Positions 11,226-20,656 of a stretch of 64,000 bases of DNA are shown here, piece after piece; the first letter of the stretch is position 1, and each line of letters opens with the position of its first letter. The notes under the pieces are model-generated. The model made no database searches and was not told the DNA's origin. It worked only from the letters and a program-made list of their open reading frames with translations. Both the position numbers and the translations under genes were made by a program. Source of the stretch: Mesotaenium endlicherianum (taxonomy: Eukaryota > Streptophyta > Zygnematophyceae > Zygnematales > Mesotaeniaceae); contig WELA01012983.1 of assembly GCA_009602735.1 (NCBI GenBank), forward strand, positions 407,592 through 471,591, read 5' to 3'.

Positions 11226-12704
11226 ATGGTAAGGACAAGGTCTCAAACTAGCAACTCCCGAGACATGGAGAACCAGGATAACGAGAATGTCGAAAACCAG
11301 GCGGAAAGCCATGTAGCGGGAAACCGTACTTATTCGGAAGCAGTAGCGGATACTGCAGCTAGGGAGGCTGCAGATGAGGCAGCTGCTATTGCCTCAGTCG
11401 CAGCTCAGCAAGCTGAGGAGGAGATAGCCAGACTAGAAGCTGAACAAGTAGCAAAGGCCGCTGAAGATATACAAAGGAGGGAAGGACAGCCAGCTGACGA
11501 GCGCACTGTTGAAGAACTTATGGCATCAAGGGCCAATGTTCTGAACCCACCTCCTGCCGTACAACTCAATGTACCCCTAGGTCAAATACGTGACCGGCTG
11601 AATGCGGCAGGAATTGCTGCTGCAGGAGCAAGAGGGATTGTTGAGGACACTACTCAGCGAGTAGATGCCAATGCTGCTGCTGCATTTGCTAATCTACCAC
11701 CCCAAAATGTAGACTTGGGAGCATTGTTCGTTCAGATGCAGTCGCAAATGGCGACCATGTATCAGTCCCAGCAGGAGGACAAAAGAATCATAATGTCCCT
11801 ACTCCGGGACAGAGACCAACTGGGGTCTCACACCACTAGTGGTGGTGGCCGAGGGCCTAGTAAGCCCAAGCCGAAACCTCCCCAGGACTATGATCCTGAG
11901 GGAAACAGAAAATATTACCTGATCAAGTTTCTCGCGGATGTTGAGCAGTGGCTGGAGAACTACCCAGAACTGCAAGATTACGAGAAGGTCAGGCACACCG
12001 GTGCGCTACTGAAAGGCAGTGCCGCAGACTGGTGGCTTTACTGGAAGGAAGAGCGTAAGGCTCGGCAACTCGGTGACCCTACGTGGGTAGAGTTTGTCGA
12101 GAAGTTGCATGAGAAGTTTGATGTCATCAACCAGCAGGAGAAAGCTATCTATGCGATGATCTCCCTGACACTGAAGCAGACCACTTCAGTTGCTGAGTTT
12201 GCTCAAAAGTTCCAAGAGAACATGATGAAGCAGCCTGATTTGCCAGAACGGTATAGGATAGCATACTTCAGGTATGGCTTGAAATCCGAGGTCTCTGGTC
12301 ATTTTGCTGAGAAAAAGTATGAGAAACTGGCTGACTTGATCCAGGATGCTGACGCCTGGGATCAGCAGCAGTTCAATCACAAGCGCCAGAGTAACGCTTT
12401 GGTGTCTAAGATTGTCAAAAAGCCCCACGGTTCCTACAATGCAGTTGAAGGAGACCAGGCTGAGGATAATCAGGGTGATGAATATGAGTATGAGTACAAT
12501 GCTATTCAGTCTAGAGGTAGAGGTGGTCCCTCTCGAGGTGGCTATGGAAGGGGTGGTGGTAGGACTAAGCCGAGACCAGCCTCAGCAAAATCTACTTGCT
12601 ACCATTGTCAGCAGAAAGGCCACTACAGAGAACAGTGTCCGGTCAAGCACCTGCCTAAGGTCGAGAGAAAAGACCAGCCTTTAAAAGACAGCAACAGTCA
12701 GTAA
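11226..12704 (+). CDS. gag: Gag polyprotein of element B1
   Basis: 492 residues. The N-terminal 120 are Ala/Glu-rich and helical. A Ty3-type gag capsid region lies around residues 225-390 ([56 protein letters not shown]). A Gly/Arg-rich linker follows, then a CCHC zinc knuckle [14 protein letters not shown] near residue 460. Gag forms the virus-like particle and packages the RNA. The frame is whole and starts 35 nt after the LTR. Confidence 0.93.
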   Translation: MVRTRSQTSNSRDMENQDNENVENQAESHVAGNRTYSEAVADTAAREAADEAAAIASVAAQQAEEEIARLEAEQVAKAAEDIQRREGQPADERTVEELMASRANVLNPPPAVQLNVPLGQIRDRLNAAGIAAAGARGIVEDTTQRVDANAAAAFANLPPQNVDLGALFVQMQSQMATMYQSQQEDKRIIMSLLRDRDQLGSHTTSGGGRGPSKPKPKPPQDYDPEGNRKYYLIKFLADVEQWLENYPELQDYEKVRHTGALLKGSAADWWLYWKEERKARQLGDPTWVEFVEKLHEKFDVINQQEKAIYAMISLTLKQTTSVAEFAQKFQENMMKQPDLPERYRIAYFRYGLKSEVSGHFAEKKYEKLADLIQDADAWDQQQFNHKRQSNALVSKIVKKPHGSYNAVEGDQAEDNQGDEYEYEYNAIQSRGRGGPSRGGYGRGGGRTKPRPASAKSTCYHCQQKGHYREQCPVKHLPKVERKDQPLKDSNSQ

Positions 12705-12772
12705 TCCAGTCTACTGACTGTGAGGATGCTAGAGATAGTGAGTCGTCACTAGCTGCCCTCGTAGCAGGTATT

Positions 12773-15700
12773 ATGGGTCCTGCTGAACTGGATTCACTAT
12801 GCATGCCTGACAACCAGATAAAGGAGACCATCAGCAATATAGACGTCCAGAGAGTGCACACTCTGGATGCTCTTGTTCCACCTGATGTCCAACATTTCTT
12901 TGCTACGTCAGGAGAACAATGCGAAAGTCAGGAAAAGACAGTCCCCCCTATCCTACTGCATTGCATGATTGCAGGTAGGAAGGTGAGGGCATTTGTTGAC
13001 GGAGGGGCGTCACATACTTTTATCCACAAGGACTTAGTTAAGCGGCTAAGGCTGCCTACTGTCACCCAAGGGAATAGAAAAATATTCCTTGGAGATGCCT
13101 CAAGTATCCCGGGAGGAGTTATAACCAAGCCTATTGAGGTCCAGTTAGGTTCTGGCATTGCAGTTCTAACTGAAACGCTTACATTTGAGGTACTCAACAC
13201 TGGCTTTTATGATCTCGTGCTAGGCAGGTCCTGGCTTAATAGACATCAAGCTGAAGTGTGTTGGAGCAGAGGTACAGTTAAAGTGAGAGGAGCCAGTGAT
13301 GGGCAGACTGACTTGGCACCCACCAGTGCTCTTCCTCTTGTCCTGTGTGGATGGCAAATGAAGGAAAAGAAGAGGCTTCCAGAAGGATGCAAGTTGCTGA
13401 ATGCAATGGAGTTCGTCAAAAGCTGGAACCAGAAGGAAGACAGAATGTTCTGTCTGCTGCTAAGAGAGGTACCTCCTCAACCTGAAGAAGTGGTTGAGAA
13501 AAAGGTACACCCTCCGGAACACCCTACTGCTGCAAACATTGTTGCTCAGTACACGGATGTGTTTAATATGCCTCCAGGACTACCCCCTAAGCGGGAAGTA
13601 GATCATAGGATTGATTTATTACCTGGTAGCCAGCCACCCTGGCAACGCACGTATGGCTTGTCTTATTTGGAGAGTGAGGAGTTGAAAACACAGATTGCAG
13701 AGCTGGAGGAAAATGGTTACATTTCTCCCAGTAAATCACCGTACGGCGCACCTATCCTATTTGTTAAGAAAAAGGATGGCAGTATGCGGATGTGTGTGGA
13801 TTACAGAGCCCTGAACAGAATTACAGTAAAGAACAAGTATGCTTTACCCAGAATCGAGGACTTGCTTGATACCCTGTCTGGCGCTAAGGTGTTCAGTAAG
13901 ATAGATCTCAAGAGTGGTTATCATCAAATCAGAATTGCTGAGGGGGATGAACACAAGACTGCTTTCCGCACACGTTATGGACACTATGAGTTCAACGTGA
14001 TGCCATTTGGACTGACTAATGCTCCTGCTACCTTTATGGGTGCTATGAATGACATTTTCAGACCTTATTTGGATAAGTTTGTGCAAGTTTTCCTGGATGA
14101 TATTTTAATTTTCTCTAAAGATGAAGCTCAGCACACTGAACACTTAAAGAAAGTGCTGGACACTCTGCGGAAAAATCACTTGTATGCTAAAATGAGCAAG
14201 TGTGATTTCTTTAAGGAAAGTATTGAATTCTTAGGCCACGTTGTCAGTAAAGAGGGCATCAGTGTGGATCCTAAGAAAGTCCAGACCATAAGGGACTGGC
14301 CAGTACCACAGTCTGTCTCTGAAGTTAGATCCTTCCTCGGGTTGGCTAACTACTATAGGAGATTTATTGAGAATTATTCCACAAAGGCCAGTAAACTGAC
14401 TGACCTTACTAAGAAAGACATCGGGTATGTGTGGGGGGAAGAGCAGCAGGCTGCCTTCCAGACCCTTAAAGATGCCCTTTGTTCTGCCCCAGTGCTAGCC
14501 GTGTATGACCCCAGCAAACCGGTGCAGGTGGTTACTGATGCCTCTGATTTTGCCATGGGTGCTATTTTGTTGCAGCCTGCTGACAAAACCACAAAGGATG
14601 GTAAGGTACGGCAGGAGTGGCATCCTGTGTTGTATGAGTCTATGAAATTTAATCCAGCGGAGATTAATTACTCAGTGCATGATAAAGAGCTGCTAGCTAT
14701 CATTCATGTACTCAAACAGTGGAGAGCATACTTACATGGTAAAGCTTTTAAGGTGATTACAGATCATCTAGCTCTGACCCACTTTCAGAAGAAGTCCAAG
14801 CTGTCGAGGAGGGAGAACCGCTGGAGCCAGATGCTGGAGCAGTTCCAAGTCCAGATCGACTACAAACCAGGGAAGTTGAATCCTGCTGATGCACTCTCTA
14901 GAAGACCTGACTTGCAAGAAAGGAACTTTAGTCAGCATACTGTAGATAAAGTCCTGTGTGCACTCACTTCACTAAAGGTGAAAAAGTCCTTCCTTGAACA
15001 ACTTAGGAAAGCCTACCTTTCTGACCCAACATTTGAGCCCAGCCCCACTACTGGTATGTGTCGTGCTACCGCACTCGGGTATAAGCTCAAGGGAGGGGTC
15101 TGGGTGACTGAAACCACTTCAGGCAGGCTGAAGCTGGTCATTCCTAATAATTTGGAAATAAGGTCTCTCTTACTGAGTCAAGCTCATGACAGTCTCCTGG
15201 GTGGACATTTGGGGCAGGCCAAAACTGTTGGCAAACTGGCAAAACATTATCATTGGGAGGGGTTACCCCGGGAGGTCTTGAAATATGTCAAGTCCTGTGA
15301 CCAGTGTCAGAGAAATAAGTCTCGGCACACACCACCCGGAGGTCTCTTGCAACCGCTACCCATCCCAGCGGGACGCTGGGAAACTATATCCATGGACTGG
15401 GTGGTCTCACTACCAAGAACTGCCAACGGGCATGATTCAATACTGGTAGTCGTGGATAAACTGACAAAAATGGTCATTTTTATCCCCACAACTGTCAAAG
15501 TGACTGCACTCGAAACAGCGAGACAGTTTTACAACCATGTAGTATGCCAACATGGGCTCCCTTCTAATATCATCTCAGACAGAGACTCAAAATTCACCTC
15601 TAAGTTCTGGAGAGCTTTAATGGGGTTAATGGGAGTCAAACAGCTGCTCAGCACAGCAAACCACCCTCAGACTGATGGGCAGACTGAAAGAACTAACCGA

Positions 15701-16489
15701 GTTCTGCAGGAGGTGCTGAGAGCATATATTAACCAAAAACAAGATAATTGGGATGACCTGTTGCCTCAAATTCAGTTTGCGGTCAACAGTGCGGTGCACG
15801 CGTCAACGGGCAAAACTCCTTTTGAACTCAGCCTGGGTAGAGTCCCTAAGTCTCCTCTAGATGTGCTAGGGGAATCTTTAACTCACCCTGAAGGGATTGA
15901 CAACCCGGTCTCCCTCCAGTTAACTCAGGAGTTTGCTGACACCCTGTCAGAAGTCCAACGAAACTTGCACACGGCCCAAGAAAACCAACAAAAATACGCT
16001 AATCAACACCGTCGGGAACTGACATTTTCCAAGGGGGATTTAGTCAAACTGCATTCTCAGCACCTGTACCTCCCTGGTGTGGTCAAGAAAAAGCTTGGCC
16101 CTGTCTGGGTCGGTCCATATTCGGTGGTCCGTCGTGTCGGTCAGAATGCTTACAAACTGAACATGTCAGCTGAATACAAGGGGCACCCGGTCTTTAATGT
16201 CTCCTTCCTGGAACCGTACATCAAAGGTGATACACTGTTCACAGGTCGGTTCCCTGTCCAACCGGGACCGGTCCCCGCTGTCCGGGACGGCGACCCTGAG
16301 GAATATGAGGTCGATGAGATTTTAGACGCTCGCTCGGTCCGTCGATCGTCTAAATATGTCATGAAATACCTCATTCGATGGAAGGGTTACGATGCCTCTG
16401 GGGACACTTGGGAGTTTAAGGACCACTTGACCAATGCCAAAGGGGCGTTGACACGGTTCCACCTTCGGGCCGCTGGAGTCCCTCCATAA
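12773..16489 (+). CDS. pol: Pol polyprotein of element B1 (PR-RT-RH-INT-chromodomain)
   Basis: 1,238 residues from the first Met in this frame, which differs from the gag frame. Protease: [10 protein letters not shown] near 74 and VLGRSWL. Reverse transcriptase: [20 protein letters not shown], then the catalytic FLDDIL near 440. RNase [14 protein letters not shown] and [10 protein letters not shown]. Integrase: an HHCC zinc site ([11 protein letters not shown] to CDQCQRNKS) near 803-845, then the catalytic core beginning [10 protein letters not shown] and including [19 protein letters not shown]-terminus: a chromodomain [13 protein letters not shown] to [17 protein letters not shown] around 1177-1225. 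The domain order is that of Ty3/gypsy chromoviruses; the chromodomain is thought to guide integration into marked chromatin. Confidence 0.96.
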   Translation: MGPAELDSLCMPDNQIKETISNIDVQRVHTLDALVPPDVQHFFATSGEQCESQEKTVPPILLHCMIAGRKVRAFVDGGASHTFIHKDLVKRLRLPTVTQGNRKIFLGDASSIPGGVITKPIEVQLGSGIAVLTETLTFEVLNTGFYDLVLGRSWLNRHQAEVCWSRGTVKVRGASDGQTDLAPTSALPLVLCGWQMKEKKRLPEGCKLLNAMEFVKSWNQKEDRMFCLLLREVPPQPEEVVEKKVHPPEHPTAANIVAQYTDVFNMPPGLPPKREVDHRIDLLPGSQPPWQRTYGLSYLESEELKTQIAELEENGYISPSKSPYGAPILFVKKKDGSMRMCVDYRALNRITVKNKYALPRIEDLLDTLSGAKVFSKIDLKSGYHQIRIAEGDEHKTAFRTRYGHYEFNVMPFGLTNAPATFMGAMNDIFRPYLDKFVQVFLDDILIFSKDEAQHTEHLKKVLDTLRKNHLYAKMSKCDFFKESIEFLGHVVSKEGISVDPKKVQTIRDWPVPQSVSEVRSFLGLANYYRRFIENYSTKASKLTDLTKKDIGYVWGEEQQAAFQTLKDALCSAPVLAVYDPSKPVQVVTDASDFAMGAILLQPADKTTKDGKVRQEWHPVLYESMKFNPAEINYSVHDKELLAIIHVLKQWRAYLHGKAFKVITDHLALTHFQKKSKLSRRENRWSQMLEQFQVQIDYKPGKLNPADALSRRPDLQERNFSQHTVDKVLCALTSLKVKKSFLEQLRKAYLSDPTFEPSPTTGMCRATALGYKLKGGVWVTETTSGRLKLVIPNNLEIRSLLLSQAHDSLLGGHLGQAKTVGKLAKHYHWEGLPREVLKYVKSCDQCQRNKSRHTPPGGLLQPLPIPAGRWETISMDWVVSLPRTANGHDSILVVVDKLTKMVIFIPTTVKVTALETARQFYNHVVCQHGLPSNIISDRDSKFTSKFWRALMGLMGVKQLLSTANHPQTDGQTERTNRVLQEVLRAYINQKQDNWDDLLPQIQFAVNSAVHASTGKTPFELSLGRVPKSPLDVLGESLTHPEGIDNPVSLQLTQEFADTLSEVQRNLHTAQENQQKYANQHRRELTFSKGDLVKLHSQHLYLPGVVKKKLGPVWVGPYSVVRRVGQNAYKLNMSAEYKGHPVFNVSFLEPYIKGDTLFTGRFPVQPGPVPAVRDGDPEEYEVDEILDARSVRRSSKYVMKYLIRWKGYDASGDTWEFKDHLTNAKGALTRFHLRAAGVPP

Positions 16490-16699
16490 CTGTCATTTCA
16501 GTTGACACGGGAAGGTGACAGGCGGTCCTGTCTCCATTTAAGTTGGAGGGGAAAATATATGACAGTTAGTGAGCGAGAGCGATAAAAACACACTCATACG
16601 TTTATGTGTAGCGCATCGCAACTACGTCAACTTTTAGCAATCATCCTGTAAGGTAAACAGCAGCGAAGCCACTATACTAAATACTAACATACTTCCTGC

Positions 16700-18432
16700 A
16701 ATCCCTATGACAAAGGTCCATATCCTACTAACTTGTGCCCTGGTTACATGTGCAGGATGGCGCCCACCACACAAAAGGAGGACAGAAAGCGCAAGGCAGA
16801 AGAAGCCAGGAGGACAATGGAGCAATACCAGAAGGAGCTGGCGGCGACGTCCCTCACCAGGAGAGAACAAGAAAGGGTCCGCAAACAACAAGAGGCGGCA
16901 GAAGAGGCACAGAGGAAGAAGGATCAGGAAGCGGAAAACCTCAGGAAGGCTGAGGAGGAGAGACAGAAGAAACAGCAAGAAGAAGCGGCAGCGGCAGAAG
17001 AGGAGAAAAGAAAAAAGATTGAAGCGGACAGACAGAAGAGCTTGGCCACTTACAGGTATACTGTGGTGGGTGGCCAAAACTTCGATAACCTGAAGGAAGC
17101 ATTGCTGGCAGCCCAGGAGATCAACAGGCTGGAACAGACAACACTGCTACAGAAGGAAGGAGCTACAGCACTGGACAGGTACATCGAGACACACACCGGC
17201 GTGGTCCTTTACGAATATTATGCTAAGTGGTGGGCTATACAGCAGAGCAGGCCCGGTATCTCGCAGATGATTCAGAGGACAAGCCGGTCCCCATACCGGG
17301 AATAGTGGGAGATCAGAGACTCATCCGGATGGTGAGCATGCGGCCCGATAGCTTTAAGGATACGGTATTCTACCTCACACTCCTGCCAGCTTACAATGAA
17401 GTTGAGAGAAGGAGCTGGGAGTACTTGGCCAGGGAAGCAGGACAGCAGATGTTCTCTCCCCACTGGTTCCCGTGTAAACTGAGGAAGGCTGAGCACGGAC
17501 CCCAGTACTACCAGCAGCCAACAGACTGGAGGTGGATGACCGTCACAAATAAGAAGCAGGAGTGTGACCGAGCCCAACCGGATGACTTCCACTATGGCCT
17601 AGACGGCTATCTCATCCTACCACCTCACATTGCCCCTTGGGACCCCAGGCTGAATGGATGCCTGAGCAATATGAATGCAGAGACCAAGGAACATAGGAGG
17701 AGGGGAAGAGACTACTTCTCTAAGGGAAAGCATGCCTTTGTCAAATGGGCAAAGAATGCAGGCCGGATAGATATCAGCAGGCTGAAGGCCAAGCAACCTC
17801 CAGCGCGCCCTAAGAAAGGGAGGTCGGTAGACTACTCCATGTCTACTAGGGAGCAGGACGACTTAGTGGACGAGACCCCTACTCTCTCCGAGGAGGAGGA
17901 TGAGGAGGCTGAGGAAGAAGGACAGGGCAGAGGAGAAGCATGAGCAGTAGGTACTCAGGATACCCAGGGACAGGTAGGGGCGCTTCTTAAAGAACCACGA
18001 TCAGGTGTTTGGAATGTGATCCCCGTTATGGCGACTACTGGACCCCGCGCTCGCTCCCACAGCCCACCTGCCCAAGCAGGGGAAGAAGCTGATCTGACTG
18101 TATTGGGCAGCAGACACAGGCAGAAATCCCCAGAGGACAGGGGTGCCAGAAGAGGGACACGCGGGTGGGCCAGAGGTATGCCAGCCTCCCCCTCCGCTCA
18201 GGGGCATGTACCTCTAGCCAATGTATTTCAGCATCCTACTGGAATGCCTGTCTATGTGGGAATCAACACCCAAGTGGTTGAAGAGCAGGCCACCATCCTC
18301 CGTTCTCCTCGAGGGCCAACTTTAGAGCAAACAGGGTTCTTTAGAAGGCCAGCTGACAGACCTAGAGGGCTGTCCAGATCTAGGTCCAGATCTCCGTCTC
18401 CTGATCCTGAAGCCCCAGGAACCACCCCTTAA
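16700..18432 (+). CDS. Accessory coding region of family B, function unknown
   Basis: Coding-like sequence in the same strand as pol. From about 16757 it opens MAPTTQKEDRKRKAEEARR and continues as a strongly charged coiled coil, then a globular-looking part (QNFDNLKEALLAAQEINRLE, ALDRYIETHTGVVLYE, RLIRMVSMRPDSFKDTVFYL, NEVERRSWEYLARE, HIAPWDPRLNGCLSNMNAE), an acidic stretch, and a Pro/Ser/Arg-rich tail (SRSRSRSPSPDP). The region is read in about three blocks. Homologous sequence lies on the minus strand at 58526-60990 with mainly conservative residue changes, so it has behaved as protein-coding. Just upstream of its first ATG is CCTACTAAC then TGTGCAG, a branch-site and acceptor-like lead-in, suggesting a spliced subgenomic message as known for extra ORFs of some Ty3/gypsy elements. 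I recognise no family; it lacks obvious signal peptide or membrane segments, so it is not clearly envelope-like. Confidence 0.7.
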
Positions 18433-18510
18433 GGTGACAGGCTGAAAAGATAGTCAGTAAGGGAGGCTGGTCAGGGTCAGTTTCTTTATTTAAAGCTTTT
18501 GCAGTTTAAT

Positions 18511-18527
18511 GTTGTCGAGGCGACAAC
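18511..18527 (+). other. Conserved hairpin beside the polypurine tract of B1
   Basis: GTTGTCGAGGCGACAAC is a perfect 7-bp stem with a 3-nt loop, 18 nt before the purine-rich tract AAGTTGGAGGGA that precedes the 3' LTR. The same hairpin is kept in the other copy at 58544-58560. Confidence 0.75.
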
Positions 18528-18545
18528 AAGTTAAGTTGGAGGGAT

Positions 18546-19290
18546 TGTAATGAATCAGTATATTAGTAGATATAATATTCATTTAAATATAATAGTTAAT
18601 TTAGTTCAGCCTGCTGAACTTTAGTTAGTAGTCAGTCTGCTGAACTTTAGTAAATAATCAGTCTGCTGGACTTTACATAATTATCAGTTTAATGACTCGG
18701 CCAAAAGCAGCAGGCTGAAGTCAACTTAAGTCAGCTTGCTGACACATTCTTTGACAGCCAGCTGACTTCCGTACTCGGTAGCAGCGAACTGCCTTGATAT
18801 GCATCTAAGTGCGATATGCTAGATGAATGGCCAGATGACATCCCTATGATGGATGGCTATTCGGGATGATGGGAGATGGCGGTGGATTTGGTTAACCGAG
18901 GTCCTACCAACGTGGTTAACTCCCGGGTAGGCGGTGCCATCGCACTGACCGTTGAACAGTAAACTCATTCCATGTACATATGCTAGGCATTGCTCTCGAG
19001 TTCGGCATTCGGAAACGAGGCCAACTCTCTTGTACAGCTTACTGAGAGAGATCTGAATCCAAGGCGAGAAGCCATTGATACGCACTGTCTTCTAACCTTG
19101 CTTATGTATGAGTTTACTGATTTGCATTATTGATGCTAGTTTACTCGCATTTGACTTACGAGTATTATTCCTTGCTAGTGTATTGTCCTTTGCCGTTTAA
19201 CTAGTTAACGGAAATACCATAAAGATTACTTGCTGATATAAAGATCTTTATTAATTGTTAATCGCCTATTTGGTAAGTCGATTCATTTCA
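18546..19290 (+). repeat. 3' LTR of element B1
   Basis: 745 bp, near-identical to the 5' LTR, ending CGATTCATTTCA and followed by the target duplication GTTTA. Confidence 0.95.
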
Positions 19291-19572
19291 GTTTAGGGAG
19301 GGCTTGAGGACCTGCCGTCGCCACATGAGTTTATATCGTCATTCAAGCAGACCCCACTACATGATGGTAATCAGTGTGTTATGCAAAACAGAGTGGGTCG
19401 TGAAGGATCTCCAGCAGAAAATGGAAGGTGCTTGGACCGACGAGGCAATATTCTACCTGGCCACAACAAAAATAGCTTAGATGTACACAGGCTACTATGA
19501 GCCACATTATTGTGTGGCAACGGACGCAACACGCGGTATGTTACTCCCTTCAAGGGTTTTTTTAAGTGTTTA
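19291..19572 (+). other. Unrecognised coding-like sequence between elements B1 and C
   Basis: Directly follows the B1 target duplication and runs to the left end of element C. The first 170 nt are open and read as basic, helical sequence (RTCRRHMSLYRHSSRPHYMM, WVVKDLQQKMEGAWTDEAIF). I do not recognise the family. It is probably part of the locus, or older element, into which B1 and C inserted. Confidence 0.3.
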
Positions 19573-20514
19573 TGTTACGTTTCTGCTTTTCGAGAGGATC
19601 TTTCCTCGGTATTCAAGGAATATTTAATTCAAGTGGAAGGAAAATCTGTATAATTGTGCAAATCGACGAATACTCAAAAGAGCAAAAATGTAAACTAACA
19701 TAGAATGTGTGCTTGTGAGAGTTGCACTCACAATGACTCTACAGGTATTTATACCTGCACAACATGAGGCACTGGAGTGCTTCGAGTCACCACCTTGGGC
19801 ACTGGTTCATGTTCAACGAAAACGGTCGAAGGGACGTGTCCCATTTGGCCGAATGCTCGAAACGCGCCGTTTGGCGGTTTGGAGACTTTTCAATGGTTTT
19901 CAGAAAACCGGTTCGCGCCAAACGGGCGTTTTCGCGTTCTCGCAACTTTTCGAAAAGTCGCGACTGTTCGCGGAGTCGCGTTCAAATAATTACGTCATGA
20001 ACTAGGAGCTACGAATAACTACTTGGCCAATTGGTTTTGGTGTGAACGTTTCAAACGACAAGTCGCGGGTTCGAATCCGCGTCGATGCAAAGCGACTTTG
20101 CATGTTTCGTTTCGTTTGACATACTACGGTTTGTTCGTATCTTGTTACGACGGTTTGTTCGTACTAACGACTGGTCGTAAATATGAAATCTGTAATTGTG
20201 CATTGTCGAAATAATGACAATCAAATCAACTTAATCAATCAATGATTTAATAAGTTATCATCTCATAATTAATCAAAGTAACTTCATGAATAATTATGTC
20301 GTATTTTTGCGAAGTAGTCGAGTTACGTTACGACGCTTTTTGCAATAGTATCTCGGTCGTTTCGCCAATCGACCAGGAATTAAACGGCACACACGTGTGG
20401 CGAATAATTGAATATGATGCAATCATTTATCAAATAATATGATAAATAGTATAACGTACTTTAGGTAATTGGGAAAACGTCCCAAATACGCCTAAAATAG
20501 CTCGGATCGTTACA
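19573..20514 (-). repeat. Left (3') LTR of element C
   Basis: 942 bp, TG...CA ends on the plus strand (TGTTACGTTTCTGC to GGATCGTTACA). It matches the right LTR at 32655-33584 closely throughout. It contains a tRNA-like segment and the short palindrome CTTTTCGAAAAG. Confidence 0.93.
20017..20089 (+). ncRNA. tRNA-like segment with pol III A and B boxes in the family C LTR
   Basis: A box TGGCCAATTGG at 20024-20034 and a perfect B box GGTTCGAATCC at 20068-20078. The 44-nt spacing is that of real tRNA genes. The T arm can pair as CGCGG/CCGCG only with an 8-nt loop, and the acceptor ends do not pair, so it is not a working tRNA; a SINE-like or captured tRNA relic is more likely. It lies opposite to the transcription of element C. 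The right LTR has the same segment. Confidence 0.6.
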
Positions 20515-20527
20515 CTCCTTCCCCCTT
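20515..20527 (-). promoter_or_regulatory. Polypurine tract of element C
   Basis: On the minus strand AAGGGGGAAGGAG abuts the 3' LTR, the expected position of the plus-strand primer. Confidence 0.85.
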
Positions 20528-20656
20528 AAAAGAACTTAACGTCCTCGTTAAGCGTACGTCTTTTAAGTCTTAATGTGTCAATACTAGCCTTGACTAGCGG
20601 AAAACACTGGTTTGAGCGATTGGACGGTGCATCATCCCAGGGACGTAAAAGAGCGA

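Larger units (their letters stand above)
10446..19290 (+). mobile_element. Element B1: whole Ty3/gypsy chromovirus-type retrotransposon with accessory coding region
   Basis: An 8.8-kb element bounded by 5' LTR 10446-11191 and 3' LTR 18546-19290, flanked by the perfect target duplication GTTTA (10441-10445 and 19291-19295). Order: LTR, primer-binding site, gag, pol (protease, reverse transcriptase, RNase H, integrase, chromodomain), accessory region, hairpin, polypurine tract, LTR. The LTRs differ at roughly 2 percent of sites by eye, so insertion is young. Gag and pol frames look whole. The 2-kb coding region after pol is unusual for a chromodomain element of this group. Confidence 0.95.

Noticed and set aside
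20017-20089. A working tRNA gene
   Set aside because: A and B boxes are good but the T loop is one base too long and the acceptor stem does not pair.
19709-20214. Overlapping frames in the family C LTR, repeated at 32791-33296
   Set aside because: They recur only because the LTR recurs; none has protein-like features, and the region holds a tRNA-like promoter instead.
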